Source of the DNA: Bdellovibrio sp.
GTDB taxonomy: Bacteria > Bdellovibrionota > Bdellovibrionia > Bdellovibrionales > Bdellovibrionaceae
Assembly (NCBI GenBank): GCA_025359945.1
Contig: JANYDD010000010.1
Location: forward strand, 1-41,686
Length of the DNA stretch: 41,686 nucleotides
Direction of reading: 5' to 3'
In this document: in pieces, positions 1 to 8,529 of the stretch
Layout of the letters: every line of letters begins with the position of its first letter
Numbering within the stretch: the stretch's first letter is position 1
The notes under the pieces: generated by a model
The model's input: the letters and a program-made list of their open reading frames with translations, nothing else
The model's database searches: none
Told to the model about the DNA's origin: nothing
Made by a program: the position numbers and the translations under genes

Positions 1-72
1 CGCTTTTACAGCGCGTACTCTCATATCTTCTAGGGTTTGATGGTCTAATTTTCTGCCGTCAGTTTTTTTCAT
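1..72 (-). CDS. IS630-type transposase, N-terminal fragment (runs off window edge)
   Basis: On the minus strand an ATG at 72 opens a frame that stays open to the window edge and gives 24 residues starting MKKTDGRKLDHQTLEDMRVR. This opening (TDGR-LDH-TLE--R-RAV) resembles the N-terminus of IS630-family transposases, where it leads into a helix-turn-helix. Only the first residues are visible, so neither catalytic residues nor terminal inverted repeats can be checked. It points away from the XRE regulator and recombinase and fits an accessory region. It could instead be another HTH protein sharing the same opening. Confidence 0.5.
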   Translation of the reverse strand, partial: MKKTDGRKLDHQTLEDMRVRAVKA

Positions 73-191
73 AACCAATTAAAACATATCTGAAAATTAA
101 ATCAATGTTTATGTATACTATCTAACGCACTTATTAATATAACTACGAAAATCTAGAGGTAATGTGAAAGAGATCTATTATTACACTATAA

Positions 192-446
192 ATGAAAGAG
201 ATGAAAGTGAAGACGGAATCCGAAACTGTGAATCGCTTGAAAGACGAGCTCTTTTCCATGATCGAAAAAACCATGGAGAAGGAAGCAATCAGCCAAGGGG
301 AAATGGCTCAGAGACTGGGAGCGCAGAGATACAACATCAACAAAGTGATGCGCGGGAAATTTGCTGTCACTTTGGATTTTCTGGTCAGGATGGCAGAAGC
401 TCTTGGGCTCGAAGTGGAACTGAAGACCAAGAAGGTGAAGGACTGA
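192..446 (+). CDS. Small XRE-family helix-turn-helix regulator
   Basis: This 84-residue protein is almost entirely one DNA-binding domain. Residues about 30-75 carry the pattern ISQGEMAQRLGAQRYNINKV followed by RGKFAVTLDFLVRMAEALG, the typical helix-turn-helix of the XRE/HigA-like class. Such proteins act as autorepressors, antitoxins, or control proteins of mobile elements. No RelE/HigB-type toxin frame is visible next to it; the gene downstream is a serine recombinase. It may therefore control the element, which is inference. ATG 192 is used; ATG 201 is an in-frame alternative. Neither has a strong ribosome binding site. Confidence 0.75.
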   Translation: MKEMKVKTESETVNRLKDELFSMIEKTMEKEAISQGEMAQRLGAQRYNINKVMRGKFAVTLDFLVRMAEALGLEVELKTKKVKD

Positions 447-619
447 TTGAAGGAGTCTCGCCGTAGGCCGACCTCCCCGGAGGAAGTCGATTCGGCATGG
501 CGACAAGGAACTTGAAATTAAATTTGAACTAACGGAGTTAAGCGAAGATGAAAACAAAAAACGAGTCGAGATTCTCGCCCGGCACATCCTCCGAGTCGTG
601 GAGGAATACCAACAAAGGG

Positions 620-2401
<1,782 letters not shown>

Positions 2402-2403
2402 GT

Positions 2404-2430
2404 CTTATAGATCCCGGCTCTGAAAGTCTA
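2404..2430 (-). promoter_or_regulatory. Possible sigma-70 promoter of tRNA-Pro
   Basis: On the minus strand a TATAAG (2409 to 2404) lies about 15 bases upstream of the tRNA 5' end, with a TAGACT-like -35 at 2430-2425. The 15-bp spacer is shorter than the ideal 17, so the call rests mainly on the -10 and its position. Confidence 0.25.
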
Positions 2431-2498
2431 TCCTTTTTAGGTGAAGGGACCTTGCTTTTGGAAAACAAAAAAAGTGAGAATTAATTTTGGGGAAAAAT

Positions 2499-3152
2499 AT
2501 GTTGGCTCGGCACAAAGGGTTAGTCGTCTTTTTTATTTTGTTATTTGGGGTTTTAAGTTTTTTTTTAATTCAAGAACCCCATTCACCGTGCGACACCACC
2601 TTCGAATCATTTAGAAAGGCTCAGGAAGGATTTCTATTTCCAAAAACGATCAAGAGCGTAACGCGGCAACCGCTATACAAAAAAACAATTGAAATGTGCA
2701 AACTAGGAAATAGCCCAGGCGCTTGTTACGAGCACTTTAACGGCCTAAAAAAAGTAATGCGCGATGTCTCTGGAATCCCAAACTCTTGCGGCGATCATCT
2801 TTCAAAACTTCCCGAGCTTTCATCATTGATCAGCGAAAATCTTAAGCTGATGATCGAAATCGCTTGGGGTGAAAGTCCCCCGGCCTCGAATTATGAAAAA
2901 ACCAATTGGTTAGAGGCCTCGGATCTAGCTTTGTTTTGCCAACTGCGCGATGAATGGATTCGATTAGCTGGCGACGAAAACTACACCGAATTTAAAACCA
3001 AAATTCAAAATGGGCTTCCCGGAGAAAAACCTACTTTTGCCGACGGTGAGTGCACGAATTGTGATCGACGAAAAAAAGCCATCCAGCTTTTGTCGATCGA
3101 GGAGATCTGGAAAGTCAGCCTGCTTTCTCTGGACTGCCGCCAATACCGCTAA
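2499..3152 (+). CDS. Hypothetical membrane-anchored or secreted protein
   Basis: Function not recognised. The protein is 217 residues from ATG 2499, preceded by GGGGA at a good distance; an in-frame TTG at 2487 is less likely. The N-terminus is basic (MLARHKG) and then strongly hydrophobic (LVVFFILLFGVLSFFLI), i.e. a signal peptide or single membrane anchor. The rest looks soluble and periplasmic, with several cysteines (PHSPCD, IEMCK, GACYEH, NSCGD, ECTNCDRR, LDCRQ) that could form disulfides. The CTNC pair near the C-terminus is notable. Its 3' end overlaps the convergent downstream gene by 38 bp. Confidence 0.7.
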   Translation: MLARHKGLVVFFILLFGVLSFFLIQEPHSPCDTTFESFRKAQEGFLFPKTIKSVTRQPLYKKTIEMCKLGNSPGACYEHFNGLKKVMRDVSGIPNSCGDHLSKLPELSSLISENLKLMIEIAWGESPPASNYEKTNWLEASDLALFCQLRDEWIRLAGDENYTEFKTKIQNGLPGEKPTFADGECTNCDRRKKAIQLLSIEEIWKVSLLSLDCRQYR

Positions 3153-3369
3153 AAATCTTTGAAGGTTTCAGCGAAAGTTCAAGCCACTCGCAACTGTGTT
3201 GCTGAACCTTGGCGCGTCCCAACAGCACGATGTCAGGATTGTTGCGGTGAGTGATCTTAAAAAAACTTTTATAAGAACGCTGAAGTCGCCAGTCATTGGG
3301 ATTCAGCCCAAAAGTTTGCAGTCGTTTGCTTAATCTTTCTTGAGTTGTGTCTTGAATACTTGCCGACAT
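3115..3369 (-). CDS. Small hypothetical protein
   Basis: Function not recognised. It is about 84 residues from ATG 3369, which has GGGGA seven bases upstream; ATG 3384 would add five residues but has no ribosome binding site. The protein is basic and soluble, with no signal peptide or membrane segment (MSASIQDTTQERLSKRLQTF, then ITHRNNPDIVLLGRAKVQ). The predicted alternation of helix and strand suggests a small folded domain. Its 3' end overlaps the convergent 2499-3152 gene by 38 bp. It could be spurious, but the translation looks protein-like. Confidence 0.55.
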   Translation of the reverse strand: MSASIQDTTQERLSKRLQTFGLNPNDWRLQRSYKSFFKITHRNNPDIVLLGRAKVQQHSCEWLELSLKPSKIFSGIGGSPEKAG

Positions 3370-3490
3370 CCGTTTTTCCCCCATTTGAATGCTCTGAATT
3401 GGAGCGTTTTGTTTTAAACAGATGAAGTTGCAATCGGAATGCCAAGATTCAAAAATTGACTTTAGAGTCTGTCATTGGCTTTGATGAGGT

Positions 3491-3886
3491 ATGAACAAAT
3501 ATCGGCTTTATCTTTTTTTGCAGGGTCTAACAGTGATCTTGGTTTTAGGGCTTTTTAGGTCGATCCCCGAACGACAACTAGCGGGTCTTATTGCCGGAAT
3601 CGTGTTCTTGTCGGTATCAGCTGGAATTTGTATTTATGAATTTAGATTTGGACAAAGTTTTAGGTCTTTGACCTTTTGGGGAACTTTAAGCTTTTTATTA
3701 TTTTCCGGACTCCCACTCTTTTTTTTAAGAATTGTAAATTGGGGAGTTCCGTTTGAAATGATTCAATGGGGCCCTTTTTCTGGCCCGCAACTTCACACAA
3801 TTTCCAACGTCATTTTTTTAATCATGCTGTTGGCAATTTTTGTGGATTCTTTAAAAGCTAGATTTCAAAAGGAATCGGAGAAATAG
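3491..3886 (+). CDS. Hypothetical four-helix membrane protein
   Basis: Function not recognised. The 131-residue protein has four evident hydrophobic segments: LFLQGLTVILVLGLF, GLIAGIVFLSVSAGICIY, LTFWGTLSFLLFSGLPLFF and ISNVIFLIMLLAIFV, joined by short polar loops, with a basic C-terminus (KARFQKESEK). It is therefore an integral inner-membrane protein. GAGG lies only one base before the ATG, an unusually short spacing. The last 29 bp overlap the convergent bS18 gene. Confidence 0.65.
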   Translation: MNKYRLYLFLQGLTVILVLGLFRSIPERQLAGLIAGIVFLSVSAGICIYEFRFGQSFRSLTFWGTLSFLLFSGLPLFFLRIVNWGVPFEMIQWGPFSGPQLHTISNVIFLIMLLAIFVDSLKARFQKESEK

Positions 3887-4118
3887 CTTCAGGGCGACCA
3901 GCCGTATCATAGGAATGACTGCCGGTTGGTACCAACGCTAAGTTACGAGCTTTCTTGATTTCTGCAGCTAATTTCTTTTGAAAAGTAATGGACATTTTTG
4001 AAATTCGAGCAGGAGTGATTTTGCCGCCATCAGTAATAAAACGAGCCAAAAATGTTGGATCTTTATAATCAAATTGGATTTCGCTTTTACTTTTTGAGTT
4101 TTTAGAGATTCTTTTCAT
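3858..4118 (-). CDS. rpsR: Ribosomal protein bS18, cysteine-free form
   Basis: The core FDYKDPTFLARFITDGGKIT, then PARIS, and KKLAAEIKKARNLALVP matches the bS18 pattern (IDYKD...L..YIT..GKI.P.RI......Q..LA..IKRAR.L.L.P). bS18 sits in the platform of the 30S subunit next to bS6. The N-terminus (MKRISKNSKSKSEIQ) lacks the RRK-C-R-C stretch found in many copies, and the protein has no cysteine. About 16 residues (SHSYDTAGRPEAISPIPFEI) extend the C-terminus. It is not next to rpsF or rplI, so it may be a paralogue of a canonical copy elsewhere, possibly used under zinc shortage; that is inference. AAGGA lies seven bases before ATG 4118. The 3' end overlaps the membrane protein by 29 bp. Confidence 0.88.
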   Translation of the reverse strand: MKRISKNSKSKSEIQFDYKDPTFLARFITDGGKITPARISKMSITFQKKLAAEIKKARNLALVPTGSHSYDTAGRPEAISPIPFEI

Positions 4119-4180
4119 CAGGGATCCTTCTTTCTTTATTGTCTTTAGTTCTTTTTTAATTCGTTCTTTAACTACTGTAC

Positions 4181-4271
4181 CTTAAGCCAAATCACCTTAA
4201 GCCGATCTATGTAAAGCCAATCTAAGTTAGGCTACTCTTTGTAAAGCTAAGCTACATAAAGCTACGTCTTT
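4181..4271. repeat. Six-copy degenerate tandem repeat, period about 15 bp
   Basis: Within the 362-bp gap between the divergent bS18 and bL28 genes, six consecutive 15-16 bp units share a TTAAGCC/TAAAGCT core: cttaagccaaatcac, cttaagccgatctatg, taaagccaatctaag, ttaggctactctttg, taaagctaagctaca, taaagctacgtcttt. The array starts about 60 bp upstream of the bS18 ATG. It may be a set of binding sites, part of the bS18 leader, or a decaying minisatellite. The rest of the gap (4272-4399) shows no gene. Confidence 0.7.
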
Positions 4272-4399
4272 AATTTGTCTTTTGGTAACCATTCTAGAAA
4301 CCATTCGTAAAAAAATATTTTTGCCGAAGTAGATTTACCAAATCAAAGATTGGTTGTGATCTAACGTCAACAGAGATTAGGGTCTACTCTATTTTTGAT

Positions 4400-4429
4400 T
4401 TGCCAACAAGCGGCTTTTCAGACTAATAA
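4400..4429 (+). promoter_or_regulatory. Possible sigma-70 promoter of the bL28-uL24 pair
   Basis: TTGCCA (4400-4405) and TAATAA (4424-4429) are separated by 18 bp. Transcription would begin about 45 bp before the bL28 ATG. This is a sequence match only. Confidence 0.35.
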
Positions 4430-4440
4430 AATCTTTCGGC

Positions 4441-4457
4441 TTCAGACTGAATCTGAA
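4441..4457. promoter_or_regulatory. Inverted repeat in the bL28 leader
   Basis: TTCAGA-CTGAA-TCTGAA is a perfect 6-bp inverted repeat with a 5-base spacer, 23 bp before the bL28 start. A related CGGCTTTTCAGACT occurs at 4411-4424 and CGGCTTCAGACT at 4437-4448, so the arm is partly duplicated. It could be a repressor operator or an RNA hairpin used in ribosomal protein autoregulation. The function is inferred. Confidence 0.3.
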
Positions 4458-4480
4458 ATGGAATCAAACACGGGGTATTT

Positions 4481-4861
4481 ATGAGTCGTTGCGAGCTTAG
4501 TGGTAAGGGTCCAGTTGTTAAAAACTTGGTCAGTCACTCGAATATTAAAACAAAAACAATTGCACAACCAAACGTTCAAAAAAAGCGGATTATGAGTCGT
4601 GCATTAAACGAAATGGTGCGACTTCAAATATCAACTAGCGCTATCAAGGATATGGAACACATGGGCGGGTTCGATATTTATATTCTGAACCAGGACAATA
4701 AAAAGTTGTCGCCGCGAGCTTTGACCGTGAAAAACAGAATTTTGCGAAAAATTAAGCCCAAAGTTGGTGCTAAGCCGGCAGAAACAGCTACAGAAACAGC
4801 ACTGACCTCAAAAACTGCAAAAGCCTCAAGAACCCCTGCTAAAAAAGGATCAAAAGCATGA
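4481..4861 (+). CDS. rpmB: Ribosomal protein bL28 with a basic C-terminal tail
   Basis: The N-terminal 75 residues match bL28: MSRCELSGKGPVVKNLVSHS, NIKTKTIAQPNVQKK, then VRLQISTSAIKDMEHMGGFD. bL28 is a 50S subunit protein. It has a single cysteine (Cys4) rather than the two CxxC pairs of zinc-binding forms, so it should not need zinc. The protein is 126 residues against the usual 60-80; the extra tail is rich in K, A and T (AETATETALTSKTAKASRTP). Its usual partner rpmG is absent. Its stop overlaps the start of the uL24 gene as ATGA, so the two are translationally coupled. It is divergent from the bS18 gene. Confidence 0.9.
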   Translation: MSRCELSGKGPVVKNLVSHSNIKTKTIAQPNVQKKRIMSRALNEMVRLQISTSAIKDMEHMGGFDIYILNQDNKKLSPRALTVKNRILRKIKPKVGAKPAETATETALTSKTAKASRTPAKKGSKA

Positions 4862-5121
4862 AACTGAAAGTAAAAAAAGGATCATCAGTTGAAGTGATCG
4901 CCGGGGCCGATCGAGGGAAAAAAGGCGCAGTGATCGAGGTTTTGCCTCAGTCCTTAATGGTTAAAGTGCAAGGTGTGAATATGAAAACCCACTTTGACAA
5001 AAAAGATGGTATCCTAAAGTCCGAAGGTTTTTTCGATTATTCTAACGTTCGTCTGGTTCAGCAGGCTGCAAAAGCGGCAACAAGGAAAAGTCCTAAAAAA
5101 TCAGAGTCCAAGTCGGCTTAA
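4858..5121 (+). CDS. rplX: Ribosomal protein uL24 (stand-alone copy)
   Basis: The KOW-type core KVKKGSSVEVIAGADRGKKG followed by VIEVLPQSLMVKVQGVNMKT and SNVRLVQ matches uL24, an assembly-initiating 50S protein that binds 23S rRNA. The protein is 87 residues with a short lysine-rich end (TRKSPKKSESKSA). In most bacteria rplX lies in the spc operon between rplN and rplE; neither is here, so this is a relocated or second copy. It overlaps bL28 by four bases (ATGA) and must be co-expressed with it. Whether a canonical copy exists cannot be told from this window. Confidence 0.88.
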   Translation: MKLKVKKGSSVEVIAGADRGKKGAVIEVLPQSLMVKVQGVNMKTHFDKKDGILKSEGFFDYSNVRLVQQAAKAATRKSPKKSESKSA

Positions 5122-5238
5122 ATTCCTTCTTAGTGATCGAAAAACTTCTTGAGTTTGCGGCATCTCATACCGATACATTTGTCATCGGTTGAGAGTCGCA
5201 TATCGCCGTACATCGCCTTAGTACGTCTAGGAGGGATC

Positions 5239-5610
5239 GTGTCGAGATTATCAAGTAGTAAAATGGTGGTCGTTTCGGTCCTGCTTTTCATTGGGTTTGG
5301 TCCCGTTGGAGCGAAAGCAGAAAACGAGCCTTCAAAAAAGTCAATAAAATCAGTCAACGCTAGTCCAGAGGAATTGAGTTCAGAGAAATACACTTTTTGT
5401 CGGGGCAGTTCCAAGTCCAGGACTATAAAAGTCGTTCAAAAGAAAAACGGTTGCCAAACGATTTATTCCAAAGATGGTGATGAAAAAGTGATGGCTACCG
5501 CCGCGTCAGTTGATGTTTGCAACGGTGTTCTTGCAAAGATTCAAAAAAATCTTGAGGAAAATAGTTGGTCTTGCCAGGATATCTCAGATTCCCGAATTTC
5601 TTCCTTCTAA
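5239..5610 (+). CDS. Hypothetical secreted protein
   Basis: Function not recognised. The GTG at 5239 is chosen because a strong GGAGGG lies at 5230-5235, and because the product then begins with a clear signal peptide: basic start (MSRLSSSK), hydrophobic core (VVVSVLLFIGFGPVG), cleavage after AKA. Longer in-frame starts would place the signal peptide internally. The mature part of about 100 residues has four cysteines (TFCRG, NGCQTIY, DVCNGVL, WSCQDI) that could form two disulfides in the periplasm. It is transcribed in the same direction as the nitrilase gene, which starts six bases after its stop. Confidence 0.75.
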   Translation: MSRLSSSKMVVVSVLLFIGFGPVGAKAENEPSKKSIKSVNASPEELSSEKYTFCRGSSKSRTIKVVQKKNGCQTIYSKDGDEKVMATAASVDVCNGVLAKIQKNLEENSWSCQDISDSRISSF

Positions 5611-5616
5611 GGTTGC

Positions 5617-6468
5617 ATGATGAAAGGTTGCATGACGAAAGATCTTTCCATCGCGATCGCCCAAATGAAGTCTTCTGATCAGTGGGAAGAAAACCTAGAT
5701 CAAATTTTTTCTTTGTTGCAAGATGTTCGGCCGCCAACAACTTGTGTCTTTTTTCCAGAAAACTCAATTTATTTTCGTCTGCAGGAAAACGCCGAAGTCG
5801 CCGCTTTTGAATTAGACCATCCGGCTTTCGCAAAGTTGTCAGAATGGTCAACTTTGAACAAAATTTGTCTGCATCTTGGATCGGTGCCACTACTGACATC
5901 CAAAACCCCCCGAGAACTTCAAAGCGCTTCGATTTTCATTCAACCGGGTCAAAAGCCTGAGCATACCTATTCAAAGATCCATCTTTTTGACATTGATCTT
6001 GAAGGTCAAAAACCGATTTATGAGTCTAAAATTTTCAAATCGGGAAAAGGACCAGGCATAATTAAAGTGAACGACTTTCAGCTGGGGCAAACGATTTGTT
6101 ACGACCTCCGCTTTGCCGAGCTTTTCAGTTATTACGCAAAACACCAGGTCGATGCTGTCTTGGTCCCAGCCGCATTTTTAAAAAAAACCGGAGAGGCCCA
6201 TTGGGAAGTTCTGGTTCGCGCACGTGCCATTGAAAGCCAATGTTATATTATTGCAGCGGCCCAGGCTGGAGTTCGAGAAACGTACGGGCGAGCCATGGTG
6301 GTCGATCCATGGGGAAACATCGTGGCCGAAGCCACAAGTTTACAGCCCCAAATTTTACATGCGGTTTTGTCGCGTGACCTTATCCAGAAAGTGCGCCGGC
6401 AAATGCCTGTTCATAGTCATCGAAAAATGGGGCTTCTAAAAAGTCTGATGACTTTTTTTTTGAACTGA
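5617..6468 (+). CDS. Carbon-nitrogen hydrolase (nitrilase superfamily, Nit1-like amidase)
   Basis: The catalytic triad of the superfamily is present: Glu48 in FFPENS, Lys120 in YSKIHLFDID and Cys161 in QTICYDLRF. The SKIHLFD motif and the 283-residue length fit the Nit1/deaminated-glutathione amidase branch, which hydrolyses the amide of deaminated glutathione as metabolite repair. An omega-amidase cannot be excluded. The protein is cytosolic. Two starts are possible, ATG 5617 and ATG 5632, because a 12-base stretch (AAGGTTGCATGA) is repeated 15 bp apart and each copy carries AAGG before its ATG. It probably forms a unit with the upstream secreted protein. Confidence 0.88.
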   Translation: MMKGCMTKDLSIAIAQMKSSDQWEENLDQIFSLLQDVRPPTTCVFFPENSIYFRLQENAEVAAFELDHPAFAKLSEWSTLNKICLHLGSVPLLTSKTPRELQSASIFIQPGQKPEHTYSKIHLFDIDLEGQKPIYESKIFKSGKGPGIIKVNDFQLGQTICYDLRFAELFSYYAKHQVDAVLVPAAFLKKTGEAHWEVLVRARAIESQCYIIAAAQAGVRETYGRAMVVDPWGNIVAEATSLQPQILHAVLSRDLIQKVRRQMPVHSHRKMGLLKSLMTFFLN

Positions 6469-6486
6469 GATTTCATAAGTTCAGAG

Positions 6487-6792
6487 ATGAAAAAAAAATT
6501 AGGTTTTTGGGTTTTCTTTTTTAGCTTTTTAGCAAATTTATCATTGCTGTCTGCAGCCCAGGCAGAAACGCCAGCGGACAATCCCCTAGAAAATGACATT
6601 AAGGTGCGTGCGAAAAAAAGACTCTATCCCGGCGGACGGGATGAGGAGTCGCTGAAAATTCAGACACCTTTGTTGATCCCGACGCGAAAGAAAGAAGTCG
6701 ACTACCAGTCAGAACTGCAGGTCGATCAAAAAAGCCAAGGCAGCGATTCGGCGCCAGAATCCACACCGGCCACCGAAGAACCGCAAGATTAG
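6487..6792 (+). CDS. Hypothetical secreted low-complexity protein
   Basis: Function not recognised. The 101-residue protein has a classic signal peptide (MKKKLGFWVFFFSFLANLSL, cleavage after AQA). A polar, probably disordered mature part of about 75 residues follows, ending in acidic SQGSDSAPESTPATEEPQD. No domain or cysteine is seen in the mature part. It starts 18 bases after the nitrilase stop and ends 20 bases before ETF-QO, so it likely belongs to a transcript with them. Confidence 0.65.
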   Translation: MKKKLGFWVFFFSFLANLSLLSAAQAETPADNPLENDIKVRAKKRLYPGGRDEESLKIQTPLLIPTRKKEVDYQSELQVDQKSQGSDSAPESTPATEEPQD

Positions 6793-6812
6793 TTTTTTCC
6801 CCAGGAGATTTT

Positions 6813-8501
6813 ATGAGTTCAGAAGTGATGGAAGTAGATGTTCTGATTATTGGCGGCGGATCAGCAGGCTTGGCGTGCGCCTATAAACTAAGCCAACTTA
6901 TTGAAACCCACAACCGGCAACTGGACAACGGCGAGGTCATGGGCCAGAAAATGGATGATCTAAATATCGTCGTGCTTGAAAAAGCTTCAGAGATTGGCGC
7001 TCATAGTTTATCTGGCGCAGTGATGAACCCGATCAGCTTGCAGGAGCTTATCCCTGATTTTAAAGAAAAAAACTGTCCTCTTGATTCAGAAGTTAAAGAA
7101 GACTCGGTGTACTATTTATCGGAACACAAGGCGATTCGTGCTCCCATCACACCGCCCCCTTTTCATAATAAAGGGAACTACATTATTTCGATTTCAAAAT
7201 TCAATCGCTGGTTAGCTGAGCAGTGCAATTCCAAGGGCGTGCAAATCTTTCCTGGGTTTGCAGCTGTTGAAGCCTTGTATGAAGGCGATCGCATCGTTGG
7301 GGTAAAAACCGGTGACAAGGGCCGCGACAAAAATGGTCAAAATAAACCTAATTTTGAAGAAGGTTTAACGATCAAATCCCAGTGTGTCGTGTTCGCAGAG
7401 GGAACCCGGGGTTCATTGTTCAAAAAAGTTTGCGCGAAACTAGACTTAAGAAAAGGCAAGAATCCAGAGGTTTTCGAGGAAGGTGTAAAAGAAATTATCC
7501 AAATGCCTCGGGGAACGGTAAAAGCCGGCCAAGTCATTCATACTTTGGGCTTTCCGCTGTCCAAATCGATTGGCGGAACTTTTATCTATACGCTGCCCGA
7601 AGATCGCATCGTTCTTGGCCTGGTTGTTTATTTGGATTCAAAAGATCCCTTGCTGGATCCCCATCGCGAGCTGCAAAGACTTAAAACCCATCCCTTTATT
7701 TACAAAATGATTCAAGGGGGGAGGGTCGTCGCCTATGGTGGTAAAACCTTGCCCGCTGGCGGATGGTATTCCATGCCAAAACTTTTTGGGAATGGCTGGA
7801 TGGTTTGTGGGGATTCAGCCAGCATGGTTGACGTGCAAAAGTTGAAAGGCATCCACCTTTCTATGAAATCTGGGATGTTGGCGGCGCAAACGCTATTTGA
7901 GGGTTTGCAAAATAAAGATTTTACAGAAAAAACCCTTCAGCGCTACGAGGCGCTTTTAAATAAAAGTTTCGTGAAAAAAGAGCTCTACAAAGTTCGCAAC
8001 TTTCACCAAACCTTAAGCCTAGGGCTTTTGCCGTCGTTGCCCCTAATCGCGCTTCAAGAGATCACCGGAGGGATGGGCCTAATTCCTAAAATGGGTTCGC
8101 ACCCGGATGCCAAAACCACCGAGAAAGTATCTGAGGTTTACGGAAGCTCTCAAACACCTAGCACTTTGCCCAAACCCGACGGGGTCTTGTTTTTTGATAA
8201 GCTTTCTAGCGTTTACCTGACGGGGACAATGCACGACGAAAACTCGCCCAACCATCTTTTACTAAAAAACGGCGACGTTTGTAGTACTGTTTGCGAGCCC
8301 CAATACAAATCGCCGTGCACTCACTTTTGCCCGGCCAGTGTTTACGAAATGGTCCCGGCAGCTGCTGCCCAAAGGTTTGACCTAAAGATTAATTATACAA
8401 ATTGTATTCACTGCAAGACTTGTGATATCAAATGCCCCTTCGAAAATATTGATTGGACCACCCCTGAAGGCGGGGGCGGGCCGCAATACCGAGACACTTG
8501 A
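6813..8501 (+). CDS. Electron transfer flavoprotein-ubiquinone oxidoreductase
   Basis: ETF-QO takes electrons from reduced ETF (fatty acid and amino acid oxidation) and passes them to the membrane quinone pool. The N-terminal FAD-binding motif VLIIGGGSAGLACA is followed by EKASEIGAHSLSGAVMNP. The middle contains the membrane-associated quinone-binding domain (YGGKTLPAGGWYSMP, then GDSASMVDVQKLKGIH). The C-terminus has the 4Fe-4S ferredoxin-like cluster, CIHCKTCDIKCPFENIDW, with all four cysteines, near residues 532-542. The length of 562 is normal for the family. Partner etfA and etfB are not in the window. The ATG at 6813 follows an AGGAG. Confidence 0.95.
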   Translation: MSSEVMEVDVLIIGGGSAGLACAYKLSQLIETHNRQLDNGEVMGQKMDDLNIVVLEKASEIGAHSLSGAVMNPISLQELIPDFKEKNCPLDSEVKEDSVYYLSEHKAIRAPITPPPFHNKGNYIISISKFNRWLAEQCNSKGVQIFPGFAAVEALYEGDRIVGVKTGDKGRDKNGQNKPNFEEGLTIKSQCVVFAEGTRGSLFKKVCAKLDLRKGKNPEVFEEGVKEIIQMPRGTVKAGQVIHTLGFPLSKSIGGTFIYTLPEDRIVLGLVVYLDSKDPLLDPHRELQRLKTHPFIYKMIQGGRVVAYGGKTLPAGGWYSMPKLFGNGWMVCGDSASMVDVQKLKGIHLSMKSGMLAAQTLFEGLQNKDFTEKTLQRYEALLNKSFVKKELYKVRNFHQTLSLGLLPSLPLIALQEITGGMGLIPKMGSHPDAKTTEKVSEVYGSSQTPSTLPKPDGVLFFDKLSSVYLTGTMHDENSPNHLLLKNGDVCSTVCEPQYKSPCTHFCPASVYEMVPAAAAQRFDLKINYTNCIHCKTCDIKCPFENIDWTTPEGGGGPQYRDT

Positions 8502-8529
8502 CCGGTTAAACGCGAATGGGTTGGTTCAC

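Noticed and set aside
186-587. Long antisense frame across the XRE gene
   Set aside because: It is the complement of the XRE gene and the recombinase start, with a composition unlike protein. The plus-strand HTH is convincing.
5149-5238. Longer start for the secreted protein at 5239
   Set aside because: It would put the signal peptide inside the protein, and the GGAGGG site clearly serves GTG 5239.
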